A stretch of DNA of 28,237 nt from an uncultured Alistipes sp. (GCA_900769445.1 CAAGGR010000122.1:1-28237), one strand, 5' to 3'. Counted from the first letter of the stretch, positions 13,605 to 21,838 are shown. The notes: a model not told the origin generated them from the letters alone. Numbers and translations are program-made.

Positions 13605-14912
13605 TTACAACCAATCTGATGAGTTAAATGTATCCTTTGGTGCATTAGGCACATTGCCAAAGAAGGTGAAACCGGTCAACTTCTCCAACTCAGCAACAGA
13701 GATCATATCTCTTGCCTCTGGCTTGTGTCCCTTTGCCTGCTCGTGGCAGATTACAAAGGCTACACATTTAAGCTCCGATGCCGAACACTCAGCAACGCTC
13801 TTGCCCGTATTGCCGCTCTTGGTGCGAAGTAGGGCGTAGTAGAACATTGTTGGGCGCGATACATCCGAGCGACCACCGAATGAAATCTTCGCAGGCTTGC
13901 CTGTATTGCCATACTTGTCAGTGTACTGATCGAAGTAGCAACCTACAACCTCGTAGAGGGTATCTCGGCATACAAAATCGTCGATATGATCCTCAAGGTT
14001 GTTCCAAGCGCCACCACCAGTGTTGAATGTGTCGCTATACTGAGGTGCTATGTTCGAGTAGTAGAATACCTGCTTATTTGTAGCCGATGTAGATAGACGC
14101 TCCGCAGAGCCAAGCATATGACCCTTGTTACATCCGCCACCAGTAGACTTGCTCGAGTACTGGATATTGCTTGGAATCTGAGGATCTTGAGCGTATGCAT
14201 CTGTACGCGATGCGCCACTCTCGTATGAGCTATGGCGTGGTGCTGCTACCCACACTGGGCAATGGTGTGTAGATGAGAAGCATACCGAGTAGTTACGCGC
14301 TGTGCCGTTACGCTGTGCGTTCTTCTCGCCACCAGCGCATAGGTGGTGGGCGTAGTAGTAGGTGCTATTATTGTCGTCGATACCATCCTTGTTGCTATCT
14401 GTCTCGATAGGTAGCTCATACCATGCTGAACGATAGGTGTTTCCAGCTCCTGGTGTAGGTGTTGGCTCTGGCTCTGGCTCAGGAGTTGGCTCTGGCTCTG
14501 GCGTTGGATCAGGTTCTGGTGTTGGGTCAGGCTCTGGCTCCTGCTGAGGTTCGTGAGTTTTGAAAGGCTCGCCATCGAAGAGCCATGTCTCGCCCTTAGC
14601 GCGCACAAAAGCGCGGTAGTCGTAGGTGGTATTAGGTGTTAAATCCTCTACCGTAAGCTCAATAAGACGGCTACGACTTACTGGGTATATATCAAACTCT
14701 TCGCTACTAGATAGTGCAACCATAAAGCCCATCTGGTCTATAGCATCGTAGTCCGATGCGTCGATTATAGCTGTGAGTTTTGCTGATGTCTCACCAATGT
14801 TTTCTACCTCGGTTGATAGTAGCGAGCAGTCAAATGGCTTCTCCTCGCCAGTGCAAGCAAGAGCGGTTACTATAGCCGCTACGATGCTTAGAATTAGAAA
14901 TCTATATCTCAT
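13605..14912 (-). CDS. Secreted lipoprotein DNA/RNA non-specific endonuclease (NUC1 type)
   Basis: 435 residues. A lipoprotein signal (LVTALAC-like end, TALAC with Cys20) predicts an outer-membrane-anchored protein. Residues about 30-118 form a fibronectin-III-like domain, followed by a Pro-Glu-Asp/Thr linker (121-154, PEPDPTPEPD repeats) and a betabetaalpha-metal nuclease domain (about 160-435). The catalytic motif reads CNKGHMLGSAER (261-272) instead of the usual DRGH: His265 is kept, while Asp and Arg are replaced by Asn and Lys. The metal-binding Asn and Glu region follows (SNIAPQ, then GAWNNLED). It likely degrades extracellular nucleic acid for nutrition or competition. Its ATG overlaps the dtd stop by one base (TAATG), so it is translationally coupled to a housekeeping gene. 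Confidence 0.88.
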   Translation of the reverse strand: MRYRFLILSIVAAIVTALACTGEEKPFDCSLLSTEVENIGETSAKLTAIIDASDYDAIDQMGFMVALSSSEEFDIYPVSRSRLIELTVEDLTPNTTYDYRAFVRAKGETWLFDGEPFKTHEPQQEPEPDPTPEPDPTPEPEPTPEPEPEPTPTPGAGNTYRSAWYELPIETDSNKDGIDDNNSTYYYAHHLCAGGEKNAQRNGTARNYSVCFSSTHHCPVWVAAPRHSSYESGASRTDAYAQDPQIPSNIQYSSKSTGGGCNKGHMLGSAERLSTSATNKQVFYYSNIAPQYSDTFNTGGGAWNNLEDHIDDFVCRDTLYEVVGCYFDQYTDKYGNTGKPAKISFGGRSDVSRPTMFYYALLRTKSGNTGKSVAECSASELKCVAFVICHEQAKGHKPEARDMISVAELEKLTGFTFFGNVPNAPKDTFNSSDWL

Positions 14913-15364
14913 TACTCTCTGTTTTTAGAATCTATCCAAATAGTTACAGGCCCATCGTTCACAAGTTCAATCTTCATATCCGCACCAAATACACCTGTAG
15001 CAACATCTCTCTCTAAAGTTCTCTCTATGTTAGCAACAAACTCCTCGTATAAGGGCTTTGATACAGCCTCTGGCGCAGCCTTTATCCACGATGGGCGGTT
15101 GCCCTTCTTTGTCATTGCGTGTAGCGTGAACTGGCTCACTATCATCACATCGCCCGCAATATCCTGCACTGAGAGATTCATCACGCCAGCCTCGTCGTCG
15201 AAGATGCGTAGCTGAACGAGCTTCTTAGTAAGCCACTCAATATCCTCCCTCGTCTCGTCGTTGCCAATGCCTACCAATACCACCAAGCCTCGTTTAATCT
15301 CGGAGTGTACCTTGCCATCTATACGACATCGAGCCTCCGTAACACGCTGAATTAGAAGTCGCAT
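14912..15364 (-). CDS. dtd: D-aminoacyl-tRNA deacylase
   Basis: Cytosolic proofreading enzyme that removes D-amino acids (and Gly from tRNA-Ala) from mischarged tRNA. It is 150 residues, close to the E. coli length of 145. The two active-site motifs are present: SQFTL (77-81) and a GPVT motif near the C terminus (NDGPVTIWID), where the family norm is NxGPVT. It overlaps the nuclease start by one base and lies 35 nt downstream of the RluA-type gene, with a copy of the AT-rich dispersed repeat in the gap. Confidence 0.95.
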   Translation of the reverse strand: MRLLIQRVTEARCRIDGKVHSEIKRGLVVLVGIGNDETREDIEWLTKKLVQLRIFDDEAGVMNLSVQDIAGDVMIVSQFTLHAMTKKGNRPSWIKAAPEAVSKPLYEEFVANIERTLERDVATGVFGADMKIELVNDGPVTIWIDSKNRE

Positions 15365-15365
15365 T

Positions 15366-15401
15366 AAACTCTTACTAATTACTAATTACTCACTACGAAT
15401 T
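15366..15401 (+). repeat. AT-rich dispersed repeat, copy C
   Basis: AACTCTTACTAATTACTAAT followed by TACTCACTACGAATTAC matches the AT-rich half of the composite repeats at 10919-10968 and 22489-22542. It sits in the 35-nt gap between dtd and the pseudouridine synthase gene. Confidence 0.55.
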
Positions 15402-16092
15402 ACCCTTGTGCCTCCTCGAAGAACTTCCAGAGGTTGTCCTCCTTAGGTACAGGTGCTGTAATAGAGATTGGTTTGCCACCTACGGGGTGTAGGAACTCCA
15501 CACGGCGTGAGTGCAACGAGATGCTGCCATCCTTGTTCGAGCGTTTTGCACCATACTTCAAATCACCCTTAATTGGGCATCCAGTAACCGAGAGCTGTGC
15601 GCGTATCTGGTGGTGGCGACCCGTCTTGAGGTCTACCTCCACAAGCGTATAGTTTGTAGAGGCGCCAAGCACACGGTAGTCCAATATCGCCTCCTTGCCA
15701 TCCTGCTTAGGACGCTGGTGGGCGTGTGAGCGGTTGGTCTTAGGGTTGCGCACAATCCAGTGATGAAGCGTACCCTCCTCGTCGTTGGGACGGTTTTCGG
15801 TGATAGCCCAATATGTCTTCTTAATCTTCTGCTCACGAATCATCTCGTTGAGGCGAGCCAAAGCCTTAGAACTCTTTGCAAAGACCACAGCGCCACTTAC
15901 GGGGCGGTCGATGCGGTGTACAACACCGAGGAATACTGCGCCTGGCTTGTGGTCGCGAATCTTAATCATCGCCTTTATCTGATCCTCGATAGCCTCTGTG
16001 CCATCAGGATCGCTCTGCACAAGGTCGCCAGAGCGCTTGTTGACTACAAGGATGTGATTATCCTCGTATAATATATCATTTATAGTAAACAT
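15400..16092 (-). CDS. RluA-family pseudouridine synthase
   Basis: 230-residue enzyme that isomerises uridine to pseudouridine in rRNA or tRNA. The catalytic motif HRIDRPVSG (59-67) contains the essential Asp62, and KTGRHHQIRAQLS is the second conserved RluA/RluC segment. No N-terminal S4 domain is present, so it is the short form of the family (TruC/RluA-like). The target position cannot be assigned. It starts 2 nt after the cdd stop codon, so the pair is co-transcribed from the cdd promoter. Confidence 0.92.
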   Translation of the reverse strand: MFTINDILYEDNHILVVNKRSGDLVQSDPDGTEAIEDQIKAMIKIRDHKPGAVFLGVVHRIDRPVSGAVVFAKSSKALARLNEMIREQKIKKTYWAITENRPNDEEGTLHHWIVRNPKTNRSHAHQRPKQDGKEAILDYRVLGASTNYTLVEVDLKTGRHHQIRAQLSVTGCPIKGDLKYGAKRSNKDGSISLHSRRVEFLHPVGGKPISITAPVPKEDNLWKFFEEAQG

Positions 16093-16094
16093 GC

Positions 16095-16550
16095 CTACAA
16101 TTGGAATGTGAAGGGTAGTAATAACTCTGCTGAGTCCACGACAGTAGCACTGCCTGCGCCTGTCATAATAACACGAATAGGACTCTTTTGATGGCGTTCA
16201 ACATCTACAATAACCTGTCGACACTGACCGCAAGGGTAGCACTCCCTCTCCGATGGATTCGAGGCTATGGCAAGAGCCACGATGGGGTCGTTAGCGTGGT
16301 TTGCTTCGACATAGAATAGCAACGAACGCTCGGCACACAACCCCGCAGGGTAGACCTCGCTCTCGAAGTTCGATGCGTGTAGTGTAACACCACTCTGCAA
16401 TCTCACAGCAGCGCCCACATGGAAGTTAGAGTATGCAGCATTGGCATTTTTAGTCGCCTCCTCAGCCTCTCGAACAAGAGCTAAATCCTCTGCATCAAGC
16501 TCCTCCAACGTGTTGTAGTGGTTGTACGATATCTCCAAAATCTGTTTCAT
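16095..16550 (-). CDS. cdd: Cytidine deaminase
   Basis: Pyrimidine salvage enzyme that converts cytidine and deoxycytidine to uridine and deoxyuridine. At 151 residues it is the short tetrameric type. The zinc site is complete: CAE at 72-74 (Cys ligand and catalytic Glu) and PCGQC at 106-110 (two Cys ligands). SNFHVGAAV (41-49) is the substrate-binding segment. It is first in a run of five same-strand genes with 2-nt, 35-nt, overlapping and 3-nt junctions, and it has a -7 box 27 nt upstream. Confidence 0.94.
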   Translation of the reverse strand: MKQILEISYNHYNTLEELDAEDLALVREAEEATKNANAAYSNFHVGAAVRLQSGVTLHASNFESEVYPAGLCAERSLLFYVEANHANDPIVALAIASNPSERECYPCGQCRQVIVDVERHQKSPIRVIMTGAGSATVVDSAELLLPFTFQL

Positions 16551-16576
16551 AATAGAACTATTTGGTTTCCAACCTG

Positions 16577-16584
16577 CAAAGATA
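16577..16584 (-). promoter_or_regulatory. cdd operon promoter, -7 box
   Basis: TATCTTTG on the minus strand, 27 nt upstream of the cdd ATG. No further promoter is visible before rpmH, so it may serve the whole run down to the DUF4924-like gene. Confidence 0.65.
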
Positions 16585-16616
16585 GGAAAAAAAATGAAAA
16601 GTTTAGTTTTTACTCT

Positions 16617-16634
16617 AAAAAGGCATCGCCTTTT
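16617..16634. repeat. GC-box palindrome
   Basis: AAAAGGC-ATC-GCCTTTT, a relative of the palindromes at 11088-11104 and 22490-22505. It lies between cdd and the PepSY-like gene. Confidence 0.5.
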
Positions 16635-16654
16635 AATATTGCTATCTACTAAAG

Positions 16655-16684
16655 AAAAAAAAGCGTACCCGAGTGGATACGCTT
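16655..16684 (-). terminator. Terminator of the PepSY-like pair
   Basis: On the minus strand, AAGCGTATCC pairs with GGGTACGCTT around ACTC (16661-16684), followed by a T tract (16662-16655). It lies 25 nt past the stop codon of the second PepSY-like gene. Confidence 0.8.
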
Positions 16685-16708
16685 ATTATCGTTTGTTGAC
16701 AGCCGCTA

Positions 16709-17194
16709 TTAAATGTAGTAGTAGATGCCGTCGTAGTTATCTATATCTACCGTTGTGCGTAGAAGTGTGCCATCCGCCGAGTAGTCGAGATAGATATCTG
16801 TGAGATAGCCATTTACCACCGCTGTAGTCTCGATAATGTATACCGTATCGCCCTTGCTACGCTCCACACGCTCCACGTCGTCTACGGGGGTGTTGGTGCC
16901 ATAGGCTGTCTCGAAAGCTGTACGCACAGCCTGAGGGAGGTCGTTGTATAGCATGTCGTAACTTGTCATAACCCACGTGCCAGCCTTCTTGTACCACGCC
17001 TCGCACTCACCAGTGCCTGGAAGATAAAAGTCTACAACAACGTAGCCATGCTTGCGCTCCCACTCTACGTCTACCGCTGAAGGATACTGCTCTTTGAAGG
17101 TGTTGCGCACCGATGAAGGTGCCTCATATTTCTCACAACCACTACTAAAGCTTATGACTGTGAGAAGGGTAAATAGTGATAGTAATCTTTTCAT
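16709..17194 (-). CDS. PepSY-like putative lipoprotein
   Basis: 161 residues. The N-terminal signal ends in SSGC (Cys20), which predicts a lipoprotein. The body has two repeats of a small alpha/beta unit: a helix (RNTFKEQYPSAVDVEWE, then AVRTAFETAYGTNTPVDDVERVE) followed by strands. This pattern is that of PepSY-like or beta-lactamase-inhibitor-like proteins of Bacteroidetes. No enzyme motif is visible. It is encoded 18 nt after a second protein of the same type and shares its terminator, so the two form an operon. PepSY units are usually read as protein-binding or inhibitory domains; the target is unknown. Confidence 0.75.
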   Translation of the reverse strand: MKRLLSLFTLLTVISFSSGCEKYEAPSSVRNTFKEQYPSAVDVEWERKHGYVVVDFYLPGTGECEAWYKKAGTWVMTSYDMLYNDLPQAVRTAFETAYGTNTPVDDVERVERSKGDTVYIIETTAVVNGYLTDIYLDYSADGTLLRTTVDIDNYDGIYYYI

Positions 17195-17212
17195 AGTTTT
17201 AATCTAAATTTA

Positions 17213-17668
17213 TTAATCATCAACATCTACCAACTGGTAGTCTCTGTTGAATGTCAACTCCAAACCACCATTCAAAGTAACCTCTGTGTAGTAGTGGTTA
17301 CGATTGATTTCGGTAATCTTTTGGTTTGGGTAGTTCTTCTTGACATACTCTGCAATAGTCTGTGGCACAAGGCCGTTAGGTACGATGCCGTTGCGCGTGT
17401 CGACCTCTTTCCACTCTCCGTCAGAGTTAAATTCAAGTTTTGTGCCAGATAGGAATGTTACCCTGTAGTCAATCGAGATAACATCTCTGTCGAGGATGAT
17501 ATGCGAAACCTCCTCGTTGGCGTAATATGTTGAGATAAACTCCTGAGCCTTTGCAGGAAGTTTGTCGTATGCTATAGGTCTATCCTCGGCTTGTGTGAGT
17601 AGCGATGTTGCAAATAGTGATGTTGCAGATGCAAAAATCGCGATGAGAGCCATTGTTATCTTTTTCAT
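17213..17668 (-). CDS. PepSY-like secreted protein
   Basis: 151 residues with a cleavable signal peptide (MKKITMALIAIFASATSLFA, in the first 20 positions). Two PepSY-like units follow (KLPAKAQEFISTYYANEEVSHI, then TIAEYVKKNYPNQKITEIN, each followed by strands). It is a distant paralogue of the downstream protein but lacks the lipidation Cys, so one partner is predicted soluble in the periplasm and the other membrane-anchored. The promoter is unclear: only AATATTTG-like boxes are seen at 17705-17724, which miss the first T of the consensus. Confidence 0.75.
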   Translation of the reverse strand: MKKITMALIAIFASATSLFATSLLTQAEDRPIAYDKLPAKAQEFISTYYANEEVSHIILDRDVISIDYRVTFLSGTKLEFNSDGEWKEVDTRNGIVPNGLVPQTIAEYVKKNYPNQKITEINRNHYYTEVTLNGGLELTFNRDYQLVDVDD

Positions 17669-17894
17669 AATGTTTTATAGTTAAATTAGCGTTTATTTTC
17701 GTCTGCAAATATTGCGCAAATATTTTTAATATGCAAGAAATTAGTCTAAAATATGACTATTTTCTTCTAAATACTATCTGTGGTGCATTGTAGGGGTGGT
17801 GGCAAGATGTGTTTTTGGAGAGAAAAAAGAGGTGTTTCATAGTTGCACCGTAGAAAAAATCTTGTGTAAGATGTTAAACTTTGAAAAATTTTCA

Positions 17895-17902
17895 TACCTT
17901 TG
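17895..17902 (+). promoter_or_regulatory. GNAT-like gene promoter, -7 box
   Basis: TACCTTTG ends 28 nt before the ATG at 17931. It rules out in-frame starts at or upstream of 17904, which would fall in or ahead of the transcript start. Confidence 0.65.
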
Positions 17903-17930
17903 TATGACTATACTTATAAATAGTATTAAA

Positions 17931-19169
17931 ATGGCAAACGGTAAGTATACACTTTCAGAGGTTAAGCTTTCGGACAAGAGATTGGAGCGAGAGTTTCTTG
18001 AGCTTCCGAAACGAATATATAAGGGTAATCCAAATTGGGTGTGTCCATTCGATAGCTCGATTAAAGGCGTCTTTGATCCTAAGAAGAATAGGCTTTTTGA
18101 CGAGGGTGAGGCTATACGCTGGGTCGCCTTCAACGAGGAGGGTGAGTGTGTAGGTCGTATTGCAGCCTTCTACGATAAGACTCACGCCTACAGCTACGAG
18201 CAGCCTACGGGAGGTTGTGGTTTCTTTGAGGCTATCGATGATCAAGAGCTTGCCAATACGCTGTTTGACGCTGCGCGCGAGTGGCTTCAGAGCAAGGGTA
18301 TGGAGGCGATGGATGGCCCTATCAACTTCGGTTCGCGTGATGCTTGGTGGGGCTTGCTTGTGGAGGGTTACGAGCATCAGCCACTATTTGAAAATCCATA
18401 CAACCCACCTTATTATAAGGAGTTGTTCGAGAACTACGGATTTAAGAACTATTTCAATCAGAATACCTATATTTGGAAGGTCTACGATGACGATGTAAAC
18501 GACGTCGTTTATGAACGCGTAAACCGCCTTATGTCCACCCCTGGCTACCGCTTTGCACCAATAGGCAACGAGAGCCTCTACTCGGCAGTGGAGAAGTTCC
18601 GCGTTATCTACAATAAGGCGTGGGCACAGTTTACGGGTGTGCAGCCAATGACTGAAGAGGAGGCGCGAGCAATGGCAGATACGATGCGCCCGATTGTCGA
18701 TAGGAACCTAATCTATTTCGCCTACTTCAACGACGAGCCTATCGGCTTCTTTATCATGGTGCCAGACCTTAACCGTCTTATCGGCAAGTATAACGGTAAG
18801 TTTGGCATCGTAAATAAGCTCCGTATGTTGTGGGATTTGAAGGTGCGCAAGAGGTGCGACAGAGTCTTCGCTATCATCTTCGGTATCACGCCAGAGTTTC
18901 AGGGCAAGGGTGTGGAGTCGGGTATTATGCGTAGTGTCTTGGAGAGTTATATACGCACCGATAAGAATGAGTATCGCACCATTGAGTTGGCTTGGATTGG
19001 CGACTTCAATCCTGTGATGAATCGTATGATTGAGCACTACGTCTGCGCTCGTAAGCATAAGGTGCATACTACCTATCGCTATCTCTTCGATAGAGAGAAG
19101 GAGTTTACACGTTGCCCACGTGTGGGTCTCAAGCCACGTTCAGAGAGCAATAACAACACTATAAACTAA
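17931..19169 (+). CDS. GNAT-fold acyltransferase-like protein
   Basis: 412-residue cytosolic protein. The C-terminal half carries a GNAT acetyl-CoA-binding signature: IIFGITPEFQGKGVESGIM (strand 4 plus the QxxGxG loop), followed by ELAWIGDFNPVMNRMIEHY. The N-terminal half (about 1-130) contains ECVGRIAAFYD, reminiscent of a second, degenerate GNAT unit, so it may be a tandem-GNAT protein. I recognise it as a conserved Bacteroidetes protein type of unknown substrate. The frame runs open upstream, but the -7 box fixes the start at 17931. It is followed after 18 nt by gcvT on the same strand with no promoter seen between, so the two are probably co-transcribed. Confidence 0.75.
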   Translation: MANGKYTLSEVKLSDKRLEREFLELPKRIYKGNPNWVCPFDSSIKGVFDPKKNRLFDEGEAIRWVAFNEEGECVGRIAAFYDKTHAYSYEQPTGGCGFFEAIDDQELANTLFDAAREWLQSKGMEAMDGPINFGSRDAWWGLLVEGYEHQPLFENPYNPPYYKELFENYGFKNYFNQNTYIWKVYDDDVNDVVYERVNRLMSTPGYRFAPIGNESLYSAVEKFRVIYNKAWAQFTGVQPMTEEEARAMADTMRPIVDRNLIYFAYFNDEPIGFFIMVPDLNRLIGKYNGKFGIVNKLRMLWDLKVRKRCDRVFAIIFGITPEFQGKGVESGIMRSVLESYIRTDKNEYRTIELAWIGDFNPVMNRMIEHYVCARKHKVHTTYRYLFDREKEFTRCPRVGLKPRSESNNNTIN

Positions 19170-19187
19170 ATAAACTTTAATACAAAA

Positions 19188-20282
19188 ATGAAAACTACAG
19201 CATTTACAAAGTACCATATCGCTAATGGTGCTAAGATGGCAGAGTTCGCAGGCTACAATATGCCTATCGAGTTCTCAGGTATCAACGATGAGCATATCAA
19301 CGTGCGCGAGAAGTGTGGCGTATTCGATGTAAGCCATATGGGCGAGATTTGGGTTAAGGGTCCACGTGCTACAGAGTTCCTACAGCGCATCACTACAAAT
19401 AACGTATGCGACCTCTTCGACGGTAAGGTTCAGTATACTACAATGCCTAATGGTAAGGGTGGTATTGTTGATGATATTTTGGTTTACCGCATCAACGAGA
19501 ATAAGTATATGCTTTGTGTGAACGCAGCAAATATCGAGAAGGATTGGACTCACATTTGCAAGCAGGGTGAGGAGTATGGTATGCGCGCTGGCGAGGAGTT
19601 GGAGAACAGCTCAGATAAGACTGCTCAGCTCGCTATTCAGGGACCTTTGGCTATGAAGCTCGTGCAGAAGATGACCGAGGAGCAGGTTGAGGATATGGAG
19701 TACTACACATTCAAGATTTGCAAGGTTGCAGGTTGTGAGGTTATCCTCTCTACAACAGGTTACACTGGCTCTGGTGGTTGCGAGATCTACATGTACAACG
19801 AGGACGCAGATACTATCTGGGAGGCAATGTGGAAGGTAGGCGAGGAGTTTGGCCTTAAGAACATCGGTCTTGGCGCTCGCGATACTCTTCGTTTGGAGAA
19901 GGGCTTCTGCCTCTATGGTAACGATATCGACGATACTACATCTCCTATCGAGGCAGGTCTTAACTGGCTTACAAAGTTTGTTGATAACAAGCCATTCATC
20001 GACCGCGAGCTTATGGAGGATCAGAAGAAGAATGGTGTATCTCGCAAGTTGGTAGGCTTCAAGCTTATTGATCGTGGTGTGCCACGTCATGAGTACGCAT
20101 TGACAGACCTCGAGGGCAACCATATCGGTCATGTTACCTCTGGTACGATGTCTCCATGCCTAAAGATTGGTATCGGTATGGGTTATGTTAAGCCAGAGTT
20201 TGCAAAGGCTGGTACACAGATTGCGGTAGAGGTACGTGGTCGTCTTTTGAAGGCTGAGGTTGTACGTCTTCCATTCGTATAA
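19188..20282 (+). CDS. gcvT: Aminomethyltransferase (glycine cleavage T protein)
   Basis: T protein of the glycine cleavage system. It transfers the methylene group from the aminomethyl-lipoyl H protein to tetrahydrofolate and releases ammonia. The length of 364 residues is standard. Conserved T-protein features are visible: FAGYNMPIEF near the start, VFDVSHMGEI (about 45-54), the TTGYTGSGGCEIY segment and LGARDTLRLEKGFCLYG. gcvH and gcvP are not in this window. Codon use is strongly biased, suggesting high expression. It is followed by a perfect 12-bp terminator hairpin. Confidence 0.97.
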   Translation: MKTTAFTKYHIANGAKMAEFAGYNMPIEFSGINDEHINVREKCGVFDVSHMGEIWVKGPRATEFLQRITTNNVCDLFDGKVQYTTMPNGKGGIVDDILVYRINENKYMLCVNAANIEKDWTHICKQGEEYGMRAGEELENSSDKTAQLAIQGPLAMKLVQKMTEEQVEDMEYYTFKICKVAGCEVILSTTGYTGSGGCEIYMYNEDADTIWEAMWKVGEEFGLKNIGLGARDTLRLEKGFCLYGNDIDDTTSPIEAGLNWLTKFVDNKPFIDRELMEDQKKNGVSRKLVGFKLIDRGVPRHEYALTDLEGNHIGHVTSGTMSPCLKIGIGMGYVKPEFAKAGTQIAVEVRGRLLKAEVVRLPFV

Positions 20283-20298
20283 TATAGTAACTAAGTAG

Positions 20299-20337
20299 AC
20301 ATTCGGTGCATTGTTCTGTGCACCGAATGTTTTATTT
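20299..20337 (+). terminator. gcvT terminator
   Basis: ACATTCGGTGCA (20299-20310) pairs perfectly with TGCACCGAATGT (20319-20330) and is followed by TTTATTT. Confidence 0.85.
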
Positions 20338-20390
20338 CAAAATTTTTGCAAAAAAACTGCAAAGAGAGATACAAATCCGATTATTTGTTA

Positions 20391-20398
20391 TATCTTTG
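20391..20398 (+). promoter_or_regulatory. gdhA promoter, -7 box
   Basis: TATCTTTG lies 87 nt upstream of the gdhA ATG. The roughly 80-nt leader contains a small inverted repeat (GGCACATAGTGCC, 20410-20422) that could be an operator or a 5' stem. Confidence 0.65.
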
Positions 20399-20485
20399 TA
20401 GTGATGTATGGCACATAGTGCCTCGGACAAACAGAAAATTAGTTGTTAATTCATTTTATTATAACCTTTTAACTTAACTAAAACT

Positions 20486-21829
20486 ATGGATGTAAAAGTT
20501 ATCATGGCCAATTTGGAGGCCAAGCACCCAGGCGAGAGCGAGTACTTGCAGGCTGTTCAGGAGGTATTGGAGTCTATCGAGGAGGTATACAACCAGCACC
20601 CTGAGTATGAGAAGGCTAAGATCGTAGAGCGTATGGTTGAGCCAGATCGTATCTTCACTTTCCGTGTTACATGGGTAGACGACAACGGTGAGGTACAGAC
20701 TAACCTCGGTTACCGTGTACAGTTCAACTCAGCTATCGGTCCTTACAAGGGCGGTTTGCGTTTCCACCCAGCTGTTAACCCATCAATGTTGAAGTTCCTC
20801 GGTTTCGAGCAGACTTTCAAGAACGCTCTTACTACACTCCCTATGGGTGGTGCTAAGGGTGGTGCAGATTTCAACCCAGTTGGCAAGTCTGACGGTGAGA
20901 TCATGCGTTTCTGCCAGGCATTCATGCAGGAGTTGTGGAACAACATCGGTGTAGATACTGACGTTCCTGCAGGTGACGTAGGTGTTGGTGGCCGTGAGAT
21001 CGGTTTCCTTAACGGTATGTACCAGAAGCTTGCTCGCAAGTACCACACTGGTGTATTGACTGGTAAGGGTATGACTTGGGGTGGTTCAATCCTTCGTCCT
21101 GAGGCTACTGGTTACGGTGCTTTGTATTTCGTTGAGTATATGTTGGCTAAGGCTGGCAAGGATATCAAGGGTAAGACTGTTGCAGTTTCAGGTTTCGGTA
21201 ACGTAGCTTGGGGTGCATCACAGAAGGCTGTTGAGCTTGGTGCTAAGGTTGTTGCAATCTCTGGTCCAGACGGCGTTTGCGAGATCCCTGGTGGTATCAC
21301 TAACGAGATGATCGACTATATGCTTGTAATGCGTTCTTCAAACCGCAACAAGGTTGAGGATATGGCTACTAAGTTCCCTGAGGCTTGTAAGTTCACAGCT
21401 GGTAAGAAGGCTTGGTCTGTAAAGTGTGATATCGCACTTCCTTGCGCATTCCAGAACGAGTTGAACGAGGCTGATGCTAAGGAGCTTTTGGCTAACGGTA
21501 CATGGTGCTGCGCTGAGGTTTCTAACATGGGTTGTACTCCAGAGGCTATCAAGGCATTCCAGGATGCAGGTATCCTATTTGCTCCAGGTAAGGCAGTTAA
21601 CGCTGGTGGTGTAGCAACTTCAGGTCTTGAGATGACTCAGAACTGTATGCACATCTCTTGGGCAGGTGAGGAGGTTGATGATAAGCTCCACTTCATCATG
21701 AAGTCTATCCACGAGGCTTGCGTTCAGTTCGGTACACAGGCTGACGGCACTATCAACTACGTTAAGGGTGCTAACATCGCAGGCTTTATGAAGGTGGCAC
21801 AGGCTATGCTTGAGCAGGGTATCATCTAG
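20486..21829 (+). CDS. gdhA: Glutamate dehydrogenase, hexameric (probably NADP-dependent)
   Basis: Interconverts 2-oxoglutarate plus ammonia and glutamate; in this lineage it is the main ammonia-assimilating enzyme. The 447 residues match the 50-kDa hexameric class. Substrate-binding Lys88 (GPYKGGLRF), Lys112 and catalytic Lys124 (PMGGAKGG) are present, as is Asp164 (PAGDVGVGGREIG). The nucleotide fold shows GFGNVA (236-241). NADP preference is inferred from overall similarity to the bacterial biosynthetic type. Codon bias is extreme, consistent with very high expression. The gene has its own promoter, and the first mosaic hairpin repeat lies 10 nt downstream of its stop. Confidence 0.97.
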   Translation: MDVKVIMANLEAKHPGESEYLQAVQEVLESIEEVYNQHPEYEKAKIVERMVEPDRIFTFRVTWVDDNGEVQTNLGYRVQFNSAIGPYKGGLRFHPAVNPSMLKFLGFEQTFKNALTTLPMGGAKGGADFNPVGKSDGEIMRFCQAFMQELWNNIGVDTDVPAGDVGVGGREIGFLNGMYQKLARKYHTGVLTGKGMTWGGSILRPEATGYGALYFVEYMLAKAGKDIKGKTVAVSGFGNVAWGASQKAVELGAKVVAISGPDGVCEIPGGITNEMIDYMLVMRSSNRNKVEDMATKFPEACKFTAGKKAWSVKCDIALPCAFQNELNEADAKELLANGTWCCAEVSNMGCTPEAIKAFQDAGILFAPGKAVNAGGVATSGLEMTQNCMHISWAGEEVDDKLHFIMKSIHEACVQFGTQADGTINYVKGANIAGFMKVAQAMLEQGII

Positions 21830-21838
21830 TCTTTAGCA

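Noticed and set aside
17796..17930. N-terminal extension of the GNAT-like protein
   Set aside because: It crosses the -7 box TACCTTTG at 17895-17902; the ATG at 17931 is the first start that fits the predicted transcript.
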